In this document: positions 1-5,652 of the stretch, piece after piece | How the letters are laid out: the number at the start of each line of letters is the position of its first letter | Position numbering within the stretch: the first letter of the stretch is position 1 | Assembly (NCBI GenBank): GCA_034435035.1 | Contig: DAOTXW010000094.1 | Coordinates: 1-6,399, forward strand | Reading direction: 5' to 3' | DNA: 6,399 nt | Origin: JAHEME01 sp034435035 | GTDB lineage: Bacteria > Chloroflexota > Anaerolineae > Aggregatilineales > UBA3940 | Made by a program: the position numbers and the translations under genes | Notes under the pieces: generated by a model | The model's database searches: none | What the model was told of the DNA's origin: nothing | The model's input: the letters and a program-made list of their open reading frames with translations, nothing else

Positions 1-48
1 GGGCCGACCCCGGTCTGCCCTCGCCGCCTCCCCGGAATCCGGCTGCGC

Positions 49-1080
49 TTACGGCGTCTGGCCGGCGTAGAAGTTGTCCACGAAGCTCAGGTCATAAACG
101 AATGTCGGGTCGAGGGGCGTCTCGATCCAGCCCAGCGCCACCACCGACTCGTAGGTGTACTCCCAGGTCTCGGCGGTCATGCGCCCCGGGTCGCTGTCGG
201 CGGGGTCGATCAGCGGCAGCGAGCGCAGCATGATCTCCGCCGTGACATCGGTGACGGTCTGGTCCATCTGATCGCGGTAGTTGTCCACGATGTACGCGGC
301 CACGCCTTCCGGATCGTTCACGCAGTCGTTCAGGCCGCGCAGATAGGCGTTGACGAACCGCTGCACCACATCGGGCCGCTGGCGGATCATGTCCTCGGTG
401 GTGAAGATCGCGTTCGGATACAGGTTGACCCCGTAGTCGGCGAACAGCATGAAGCGGGTCTCTTCCGTCGCCTGCCCCTGGAGCTGGACGTAGTCGAAGT
501 TGATGTAGCCGATCGTGGCGTCCACCTCGCCGTTCAGCAGCGGCTCGAACGACCACTCGCCGAAGTCGTCAGCGGTCAGCATGGTGATGGTCGAGGCATC
601 GACGCCCGTCTTCTGCAGGAAGATATCGTAGGAGGTGTCGCCGCCCCAGATCATCACCCGCTTGCCTTCCAGATCGGCGGGGTGGATGATGCCCGTGCGG
701 GCCAGCGACATCAGGCCGGTGGCGTGGCGCTGGTAGACGGTTGACAGGGCCACGATCTCAGCGCCCGCCGAGCGGGCCGCCACCAGCTGGTCGGACGTGG
801 TCATGCCGAAGTCGGCTTCCCCCCCGACGACCAGCGGGATGGGGTCGATGTACTCCCCGGCCTCGTCGTAGCCGCCGATCCGGATCTCGGCATCCAGCCC
901 TTCGTCCTCCCAGTAGCCGCCGCGCTCGGCGGCGTAGAAGGGGCTGGTCTCAGCGTCCGGCAGCCAGAATGTCTGGATGGTGATCGGGATCAGTTCTTGC
1001 CCGGGAGCCTGCCCGCAGGCGGCCAGCGCGAGCAGCAGCGCGGCGGGGAGCAGCAGACGGATCGGTCGAAGGCGCAGCAT
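49..1080 (-). CDS. ABC transporter substrate-binding lipoprotein, NMT1/THI5-like (SsuA/ThiY type)
   Basis: A 343-residue periplasmic-type solute-binding protein that would capture a small molecule for an ABC importer. Residues 1-21 form a lipoprotein signal peptide: Arg at 3, 5 and 8, then a Leu/Ala-rich core, then lipobox L-A-A-C with Cys22 as the lipidation site. The mature part reads like the NMT1/THI5/SsuA family. It has the opening 'FYAAERGGYWEDEGLD' (residues 48-63), a 'GGEADFGMTTSDQLVAARSAG' type segment (86-106) and 'DLEGKRVMIWGG' (136-147). The start at 1080 is chosen because it begins the signal peptide and follows AGGGA (1092-1096) at about 11 bases. The frame stays open upstream to 1329, but that stretch has no protein-like features and crosses a palindrome. 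The stop is TAA. No permease or ATPase gene is visible; they could lie beyond the left edge. The ligand is unknown: pyrimidine precursor, sulfonate, nitrate and others all occur in this family. Confidence 0.9.
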   Translation of the reverse strand: MLRLRPIRLLLPAALLLALAACGQAPGQELIPITIQTFWLPDAETSPFYAAERGGYWEDEGLDAEIRIGGYDEAGEYIDPIPLVVGGEADFGMTTSDQLVAARSAGAEIVALSTVYQRHATGLMSLARTGIIHPADLEGKRVMIWGGDTSYDIFLQKTGVDASTITMLTADDFGEWSFEPLLNGEVDATIGYINFDYVQLQGQATEETRFMLFADYGVNLYPNAIFTTEDMIRQRPDVVQRFVNAYLRGLNDCVNDPEGVAAYIVDNYRDQMDQTVTDVTAEIMLRSLPLIDPADSDPGRMTAETWEYTYESVVALGWIETPLDPTFVYDLSFVDNFYAGQTP

Positions 1081-1170
1081 GGATGAATTTTTCCCTGTGA
1101 ACAGCCGGCCCATCAGGATGCAGGTTAAGTTCGCGCCGGTTTGCTCCATTGTGCCGCAGCAGCCCCGCTT

Positions 1171-1198
1171 CCCGAATGGGGGATCTCCCCCATTCGGG
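1171..1198. repeat. 28-base near-perfect palindrome between crotonase and lipoprotein genes
   Basis: Two 13-base arms, CCCGAATGGGGGA and its exact complement TCCCCCATTCGGG, are separated by only TC; as RNA this would be a 12-bp stem with a 4-base loop. It lies 46 bases past the crotonase stop and 90 bases before the lipoprotein start, both on the minus strand. A second pairing register is possible: GCCCCG at 1162-1167 can pair with CGGGGC at 1195-1200. No run of T follows on the minus strand, so it is not a classical intrinsic terminator. It could be a U-less terminator or mRNA-end stabiliser for the crotonase gene, a 5' leader structure for the lipoprotein gene, a protein-binding operator, or a dispersed palindromic repeat. 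Confidence 0.85.
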
Positions 1199-1244
1199 GC
1201 CGTTGTTATGGGATTGTAAGGGGCCTGAAGGAAGGATCGGCGGG

Positions 1245-2033
1245 CTACGGCTCGGCGGCGAAGCGGAACACCGGGGCGCGCTTCTCCAGGAAGGCGCGCA
1301 CGGCCTCCAGATGGTCGTGAGTGGCCCACAGCCGGGAGAGCGCCTCGCGCTCCTCGTGGAAGGCCTCGCTGGCGTTCAGGCGCAGCAGGCGTTTGAGCGC
1401 CCGCACCGCCTGCGGCGGGTTGGCGGCGATGGTGATCGCCAGACTGCGGGCGGCTTCCAGGGCCGCGCCCTGCGGCACGACCTGCTCGACCATGCCCAGC
1501 GCCAGCGCCTCCTGCGGGCTGATGATGCGCCCGGTCAGCAGCAGTTCCATCGCCCGACCGTAGCCCACCAGCCGCTTGAGCCGCTGCGCGCCGCCCCAGG
1601 CCGTGGTGATCCCCTGCCGGACATGCACGAAGCCCAGCGAGGCGTTCTCCGAGGCGATGCGCAGGTCGCAGGCGACGGCGATCTCGCAGCCGCCGCCGCG
1701 CGAATGTCCGTTGATGGCCGCCACCACCGGGATCTCCAGCGCGTCGAGGTCGGCCAGGGCGTCGCCCATCACGTCGGCCAGGCGGCGGCCGTCGTGGCGG
1801 GTGGGGTAGTGCTGGAGTTCGCCCAGGTCGCCGCCGCTGATGAAAGCGCGGTCGCCGGCGCCGGTGATCACCAGGGCGCGGATGCGCTTATCGTCGCGGG
1901 CCTCGCGCACGCGGGCATGGAAGGACTCCATGGCGGCCCAGTCGAGCGCGTTGAGCTTTTCGGGGCGGTTGACGGTCAGGACGGCGACGCCGTCGCTGCC
2001 CGCCTCCAGGGCGATTCCGTGTGTGTCGGTCAT
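1245..2033 (-). CDS. enoyl-CoA hydratase/isomerase family protein (crotonase fold), possible acyl-CoA decarboxylase-like subgroup
   Basis: A 262-residue cytoplasmic acyl-CoA enzyme of normal crotonase length. Visible family features in order are 'VLTVNRPEKLNALD' (18-31), the first oxyanion-hole segment 'FISGGDLGEL' (64-73), 'AAINGHSRGGGCEIAVACDLRIAS' with Gly114 as the second oxyanion-hole residue and Glu117 at the first catalytic glutamate position, and 'GWGG'-like 'AWGGAQRLKRLVG' (145-157). A C-terminal helical region follows. At the second catalytic glutamate position (Glu164 of rat mitochondrial enoyl-CoA hydratase) the sequence reads F-V-H-V, placing His137 there. That pattern resembles ECHDC1-type decarboxylases and related bacterial paralogues more than true hydratases (from memory, not aligned). 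Start ATG at 2033 is preceded by GAGGGGA (2041-2047) at 7 bases, a strong ribosome-binding site. The stop is TAG. The acyl-CoA substrate cannot be named; no other fatty-acid or propionate gene is adjacent. Confidence 0.93.
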   Translation of the reverse strand: MTDTHGIALEAGSDGVAVLTVNRPEKLNALDWAAMESFHARVREARDDKRIRALVITGAGDRAFISGGDLGELQHYPTRHDGRRLADVMGDALADLDALEIPVVAAINGHSRGGGCEIAVACDLRIASENASLGFVHVRQGITTAWGGAQRLKRLVGYGRAMELLLTGRIISPQEALALGMVEQVVPQGAALEAARSLAITIAANPPQAVRALKRLLRLNASEAFHEEREALSRLWATHDHLEAVRAFLEKRAPVFRFAAEP

Positions 2034-2056
2034 GATGTTGTCCCCTCAATGGCGAA

Positions 2057-2085
2057 ACGCGGGCCGCCCGGAAGCGGCCCTGCGT
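2057..2085 (-). other. GC-rich hairpin in the crotonase 5' leader
   Basis: GGGCCGC (2061-2067) pairs with GCGGCCC (2074-2080) across a 6-base loop. After a single bulged base at 2081 the stem continues as ACGC (2057-2060) with GCGT (2082-2085), giving 11 base pairs. It lies between the candidate -10 at 2095-2100 and the ribosome-binding site at 2041-2047, so it would sit at the very 5' end of the crotonase mRNA. It could stabilise the mRNA or affect transcription, but in DNA this GC-rich it could also be chance. Confidence 0.5.
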
Positions 2086-2094
2086 ATATAGGAA

Positions 2095-2103
2095 GTTATA
2101 ACA
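2095..2103 (-). promoter_or_regulatory. candidate extended -10 promoter for the crotonase gene
   Basis: Read on the minus strand the site is TGTTATAAC, a TGN extended -10 joined to TATAAC (5 of 6 to TATAAT). Transcription would begin near 2088, giving a leader of roughly 55 bases before the ATG at 2033. No good -35 hexamer is visible 17-18 bases upstream (CGACTT or GCGACT), which is tolerable for an extended -10 promoter. The short AT-rich patch around 2082-2103 stands out from the GC-rich flanks. A second TATATA lies at 2085-2090 but lacks supporting elements. Confidence 0.45.
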
Positions 2104-2171
2104 GGCGGCGCGGCCAAAAGTCGCGGATCGGGCTGCGGGAACCGTCTTTTCGCCCCGGCCCGGCCTGACTC

Positions 2172-2206
2172 CGCGGGAGGAGCGGCTGGTGCCGGCCCCT
2201 CCCGCG
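2172..2206 (-). terminator. terminator-like hairpin after the GSDH-like gene, without T-tract
   Basis: CGCGGGAGG (2172-2180) pairs perfectly with CCTCCCGCG (2198-2206), and an inner 4-bp stem CGGC/GCCG (2183-2186 with 2191-2194) sits inside. It begins 24 bases beyond the stop of the GSDH-like gene on the minus strand, the right place to end that transcript. There is no T run after it in either direction, so it may act as an RNA 3'-end block or in a U-independent terminator rather than a textbook intrinsic terminator. Confidence 0.45.
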
Positions 2207-2230
2207 CTGTCTCAGCGGCCCGCTGCCGCC

Positions 2231-4717
2231 TCAGTTGTTCAGGCTCAGGTGCAGATCGTCCAGCCACACCTGGCCGGCGGCTCCCGGCCCGGCCAGGATC
2301 TCGATCTGCAGCTTCTTGTAGTCCTCAGCCGCGATCAGGTTGAGCGCCTGCGGCCCCCAGCCGGAATCTGCGGGCAGGGCCAGCTCGGCCGCCTGGGTGC
2401 TGCCGTCGCGGTGCGTCAGGGTGATGCGCACCCGGAAGCCGCTGGCCCCCGCCGTCTGCGCGGCGAAGTTCAGGCTGAGGTCATTGCCCGCCAGCCCGTC
2501 GAAGCTCACCGTCTGCCGCAGGCTCCTGGCCGCCGGGCCGCCGGTCAGAGTCAGCGAGCACAGCCCATCGGCGGCCTGATCGCACACCTGTCGGTCGGCG
2601 GCTGACAGCCCCGCGACGCTCCACTCCTTCGGGACCCCCTTGCTGCTGGCGGACTCAAATGAGCCGTTCTCCACATCGACCAGGCGGTAGGTGGCGACGT
2701 AGGTCGTATCCGAGCCGGGCGCCATGATGCTGTGCGTGGCATCTTTGCCGTCGGACCATTCGTCGAACACGTAGATGTCCCCCAGCAGGCCCTGGATCAG
2801 CGGGGCCTCCAGCACATGCTCCATGCCCACCACCTCATCCCAGACGGTCGGGGCGGCGTGCTCGTCGCTGTCGATGCGGTAGATCAGCCCCGCCGGATCT
2901 GTCTCCACGCCGAGGGTGACGATCTGGGGGTAGACATCCACGAAGGTGGTGGAGGACGCCCCGGCGGAGTCCGTGACCGTCAGATAGATGCGGTAGAACA
3001 CGTCGGTGGAGCCGTGGGAGGCCGTCGGGATGATGAACTTGCCTTTGGTGATGCCGGTCGTGGGAGGCATGAACGGGTGGACATGATCCTCATGATGGAA
3101 CGCGACCGACCAGGTGAACGCGTCGGGGGGCAGCTTGCCATCTTCGGGATCGGTGGCCTCGCCCTTGAACTTGACCTTGCGCCCGCCCCGGTACAGCGCC
3201 CCCGCATCGGGCCGCGTGAGGGTCGGCGTCGGGGGCAGGTTGTCCAGCACGGTCAGCGTGGCGGCGTCGCTGGGGACGCTGTCAACCGTATTGGTGGCCA
3301 CGCAGCGGAACTGTGCGCCGTCATCGGCCAGCGTGACGGGCGGCGTGGTGTAGGAATCATCCGTCGCGCCCGGGATGTCAACGCCGTCGCGCTGCCACTG
3401 GTAGGTGGGCTGCGGGTTGCCGGAGGCGCTGCACGAGAAGGTCGCTGTCTGCGTCAGCGAGACCGTCTGATCCTGCGGGTGGACGGTGAACTCCGGCGGC
3501 TGCGGCCCGGTGTAGATCATGCGGTACAGGTGCCCGGTGTCATTGTCGGCGGTGGCGCCCACGCGGGTGCGCACCAGGTAGTACATGCTGCCATCGACGG
3601 GCGAGAACTCGATGGCGATCACATTGGGGTCGGTGTTGGTGGCGAAGAGGGTCGCCGTGTCCGTCTCCGGGTCGTAGGTCTTCATCCACCGGTTGCAGTA
3701 GTCCGCGAAGAAGAACTGGCCCACGTAGGCGGTGGGGAACATGCGGACGGGCGGGTTATAGAACGCCCCGGCGGTGATGGCGCAGCCCCGGCTGGTGCCG
3801 CTGCCGTGCTGGTAGAAGAAGACCGGCTGCGTGAAGCCGGCATTGGCCGGCAGCATGGGGTCGAAGTTGCCCTCGGTCTGGGGCCAGCCGAAGTTCCGGC
3901 CCGCCGCCAGCTCATTGATCTCCTCCCAGGCGGTGTTGCCCACCTCGGTCGCCAGCATCTTGCCGTCGGTGGGCCGCACGGAGATCTTATAGGGGTGGCG
4001 CAGCCCCAGCGCCCAGATCGCCTGGTACCTGCCGGTCGTGCTGCCCAGGAACGGGTTGTCGGACGGGATCAGCTGGTCGGGCAGCACATCGGCGTCAGGC
4101 CCATCCCGCGGATCGATGCGGGCGATCTTGCCGAACAGCGTGGTCAGCTCCTGCGAGTTGTGCGGCATGGCCGCGGCGGAGCGCGGATAGTTGAGGTTAT
4201 CCCCGAAGCCGATGTAGAGCATCCCATCCGGGCCGAACTCCAGCTCGCCGCCGTGATGCCACTGGGCGGGGCCGATGGGGTCGGTCTCCAGCAGCACCAC
4301 TTCGCTGGCGAGCGAAGCGGTATTCCCGGTCACGGTGAAGCGGCTGACGCGGTGCTCCGGCGCGGCGTCGTTGGTCGTGTAGTACAGGTAGATATAGCCG
4401 TTGGTCTCGAAGTCCGGATCGACCGTGATGCCCATCAGGCCGTGCTCGTACTGCGAGTTCGTATCCACGGTGATGAGCGGATCGGGCAGCAGCGCCCCGT
4501 CCTCGTAGACCAGCACATCCCCGCCCCCGGCATCCCCCTGCAGGGTGATGAACAGCCGGCCATCGGGCGCGATGGCGAAGCTGGTGGGGCGGCTGAGCGA
4601 ATTGAGCGGGACGATGAGCGATTCGCTGAAATCAGCGGGCAGCGTGGATGCCTGCGCGGCCTGCGCGGGCATGAGCAGTACGAGGGCTGCAGCATACAGC
4701 AGGTGCCTGATTCGCAT
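2231..4717 (-). CDS. secreted GSDH-family (PQQ glucose/sorbosone dehydrogenase-like) protein with Ig-like, PKD-like and C-terminal carbohydrate-binding-like domains
   Basis: An 828-residue exported protein. Residues 1-23 are a Sec signal peptide, with likely cleavage after A-Q-A. Residues about 30-402 form a six-bladed GSDH beta-propeller. Hallmarks are 'WHHGGELEFGPDGMLYIGFGD' (from 153; His154 falls where the catalytic His144 of Acinetobacter soluble glucose dehydrogenase lies), 'ALGLRHP' (236-242; Arg240 matches Arg228) and 'NTAWEEINELAAGRNFGWP' (261-279). Next come an Ig-like domain (about 408-491; Cys429, Trp441, Cys472), a PKD-like beta-sandwich (about 494-598), a repeat-type module ending in 'DEWSDG' and 'SDTTYVATY' (about 600-678), and a jelly-roll module opening 'VENGSFE' (about 682-828), typical of CBM4/9-like domains. 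Related propellers oxidise sugars or sugar alcohols with PQQ; here the substrate is unknown and attachment to a polysaccharide is inferred from the accessory domains. The start at 4717 is chosen for its signal peptide and AGGGAG at 4724-4729. An upstream ATG at 4795 would spoil the signal peptide. The stop is TGA. Confidence 0.92.
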   Translation of the reverse strand: MRIRHLLYAAALVLLMPAQAAQASTLPADFSESLIVPLNSLSRPTSFAIAPDGRLFITLQGDAGGGDVLVYEDGALLPDPLITVDTNSQYEHGLMGITVDPDFETNGYIYLYYTTNDAAPEHRVSRFTVTGNTASLASEVVLLETDPIGPAQWHHGGELEFGPDGMLYIGFGDNLNYPRSAAAMPHNSQELTTLFGKIARIDPRDGPDADVLPDQLIPSDNPFLGSTTGRYQAIWALGLRHPYKISVRPTDGKMLATEVGNTAWEEINELAAGRNFGWPQTEGNFDPMLPANAGFTQPVFFYQHGSGTSRGCAITAGAFYNPPVRMFPTAYVGQFFFADYCNRWMKTYDPETDTATLFATNTDPNVIAIEFSPVDGSMYYLVRTRVGATADNDTGHLYRMIYTGPQPPEFTVHPQDQTVSLTQTATFSCSASGNPQPTYQWQRDGVDIPGATDDSYTTPPVTLADDGAQFRCVATNTVDSVPSDAATLTVLDNLPPTPTLTRPDAGALYRGGRKVKFKGEATDPEDGKLPPDAFTWSVAFHHEDHVHPFMPPTTGITKGKFIIPTASHGSTDVFYRIYLTVTDSAGASSTTFVDVYPQIVTLGVETDPAGLIYRIDSDEHAAPTVWDEVVGMEHVLEAPLIQGLLGDIYVFDEWSDGKDATHSIMAPGSDTTYVATYRLVDVENGSFESASSKGVPKEWSVAGLSAADRQVCDQAADGLCSLTLTGGPAARSLRQTVSFDGLAGNDLSLNFAAQTAGASGFRVRITLTHRDGSTQAAELALPADSGWGPQALNLIAAEDYKKLQIEILAGPGAAGQVWLDDLHLSLNN

Positions 4718-4769
4718 GGATAGCTCCCTGGTGAACACCCTGACTCCCGGCGGCGCTTGCTTTGCCAAT

Positions 4770-4775
4770 ATTATA
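4770..4775 (-). promoter_or_regulatory. candidate -10 (TATAAT) for the GSDH-like gene
   Basis: A perfect TATAAT on the minus strand lies in the AT-rich block 4761-4804. The transcript would start near 4763, leaving a leader of about 45 bases that contains the ribosome-binding site at 4724-4729. The -35 region is weak: TAGATG at 4793-4798 with a 17-base spacer, 3 of 6 matches. Since the block is mostly A and T, a TATAAT match could arise by chance. Confidence 0.4.
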
Positions 4776-4857
4776 TATCGCATATTATTTATCATCTATT
4801 ATCGCCGGGACGCCGGTGGTGGCCAATGAGACATCTTTCCCCCGGATGCGCCGACTC

Positions 4858-4886
4858 TTGTCCCCGCGCCCGCCCTGTCCTATACT
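4858..4886 (+). promoter_or_regulatory. sigma70-type promoter for the UPF0173 hydrolase gene
   Basis: TTGTCC (4858-4863, 4 of 6 to TTGACA) and TATACT (4881-4886, 5 of 6 to TATAAT) are separated by the ideal 17 bases. Transcription would start near 4893, giving a leader of about 34 bases that holds a strong ribosome-binding site before the ATG at 4927. The element lies about 100 bases from the opposing GSDH-like promoter candidate, so the two genes would be transcribed divergently. Confidence 0.7.
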
Positions 4887-4910
4887 GAGGAAGCAGCGCC
4901 GCGCCATCTG

Positions 4911-4919
4911 TAAGGAGGG
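4911..4919 (+). promoter_or_regulatory. strong ribosome-binding site that fixes the hydrolase start
   Basis: TAAGGAGGG is a near-complete complement to the 16S rRNA 3' end and lies 7 bases before the ATG at 4927. It settles that start against the longer in-frame reading from 4762, which would be translated through the promoter. Confidence 0.85.
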
Positions 4920-4926
4920 TAGGATC

Positions 4927-5613
4927 ATGGCCTTCAAAGTCACCTGGCTGGGTCATGCCGCGTTCGCCTGTGATATCGACGGCACGCCGGTGCTGATCGA
5001 TCCCTTCCTGGAGGGCAATCCAGCGGCGGCGGCCACGCCGGCCAGCGTCAACGCGGCTTTCATCCTGGTTTCACACGGGCACGGCGACCATGTGGGCGAT
5101 GCCGTCGCCATCGCCCGGCGCACCGGCGCGACGGTCATCGCCAACTTCGAGATCGCCAGCTGGCTGGGCAAGCAGGGCGTCGCCACCCATGCCCAGCACA
5201 TCGGCGGCGGGCATCAGCACCCGTTCGGCTACGTCAAGCTGACCATCGCGCATCACGGTTCGGCGCTGCCGGACGGCTCCTACGGGGGCAACCCGTGCGG
5301 CTTCCTGATCACCTCGCGCGGGGGTAAGCGCGTCTACTTCGCCTGCGATACCGGCCTGTTCTATGAGATGAAGTTCTACGGCGAGGAAGGGGTGGATGCC
5401 GCCTTCCTGCCCATCGGGGATAACTACACGATGGGCCCGCACGACGCGCTGCGGGCCGTCGAGCTGATCCAGCCGAAGGTGGCCATCCCGGTGCATTACA
5501 ACACCTGGGATCTGATCGCGCAGGACGCGCAGGCGTGGGCGCACGAGGTCGAGAAAAAGACCGGCGCCCGCGCGGTGATCCTCAAGCCGGGGGACAGCTA
5601 CACCGTGGAGTAA
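4927..5613 (+). CDS. UPF0173-type metal-dependent hydrolase (metallo-beta-lactamase fold)
   Basis: A 228-residue cytoplasmic protein, the normal length for the UPF0173 family. It opens 'MAFKVTWLGHAAF' (His10), continues 'VLIDPFLEGNP' (22-32), then carries the metal-binding motif 'SHGHGDHVGD' with His50, His52, Asp54 and His55. Further likely metal ligands are His109/His110 ('IAHHGS'), Asp141 ('FACDTGLF') and His190 ('IPVHYNTWD'). The segment 'PIGDNYTMGPHDAL' (162-175) is also characteristic. All ligands expected of an active binuclear site look present. The natural substrate of the family is unknown; related structures suggest hydrolysis of a phosphoester or small ester, but nothing here narrows it. 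It has its own promoter (4858-4886) and ribosome-binding site, and diverges from the GSDH-like gene. No terminator hairpin is seen in the 39 bases before the next gene, so read-through is possible. The frame is open from 4762, but that extension crosses the promoter. Confidence 0.95.
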   Translation: MAFKVTWLGHAAFACDIDGTPVLIDPFLEGNPAAAATPASVNAAFILVSHGHGDHVGDAVAIARRTGATVIANFEIASWLGKQGVATHAQHIGGGHQHPFGYVKLTIAHHGSALPDGSYGGNPCGFLITSRGGKRVYFACDTGLFYEMKFYGEEGVDAAFLPIGDNYTMGPHDALRAVELIQPKVAIPVHYNTWDLIAQDAQAWAHEVEKKTGARAVILKPGDSYTVE

Positions 5614-5637
5614 GCCGGGGAAACGGGGCGCCGATTC

Positions 5638-5646
5638 TGCTATACT
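5638..5646 (+). promoter_or_regulatory. extended -10 promoter placed for a leaderless HEAT-protein mRNA
   Basis: TGCTATACT combines a TGN extension with TATACT (5641-5646). The ATG at 5653 begins 7 bases after the hexamer, which is where transcription normally starts, so the mRNA would begin at or within a base or two of its start codon. No purine-rich ribosome-binding site precedes that ATG (the bases are ATCCCT), consistent with leaderless translation. No good -35 is visible (GGGAAA at 5618-5623). Confidence 0.55.
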
Positions 5647-5652
5647 ATCCCT

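Noticed and set aside
1..48. Possible terminator after the lipoprotein gene
   Set aside because: Only 4-bp complementary stretches (such as CCGG around 32-42) are present and there is no T-tract; the stretch is also cut by the window edge.
1081..1170. Resemblance of the lipoprotein leader (minus strand) to the 3' half of a TPP riboswitch: TTAACCTGCATCC, GGGCCGGC, then AGGGAA, upstream of a THI5-like gene
   Set aside because: The diagnostic CUGAGA motif and the ACCC segment are absent and the arms do not close into the THI-box fold. An Infernal search with the TPP model RF00059 would decide: a significant hit would revive it, no hit would confirm rejection.
1081..1329. In-frame 83-residue N-terminal extension of the lipoprotein gene
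   Set aside because: It overlaps the end of the crotonase gene, runs through the palindrome, and would bury the lipoprotein signal peptide. The start at 1080 has a ribosome-binding site.
1149..2168. A 339-codon plus-strand open frame opposite the crotonase gene
   Set aside because: It is a shadow of the crotonase reading frame. It begins in the intergenic palindrome region and has no domain or ribosome-binding site.
2732..4723. A 663-codon open frame on the plus strand opposite the GSDH-like gene
   Set aside because: It is an antisense shadow caused by high GC at third codon positions. It lacks a ribosome-binding site and any recognisable domain, while the opposite strand encodes a clear multidomain protein.
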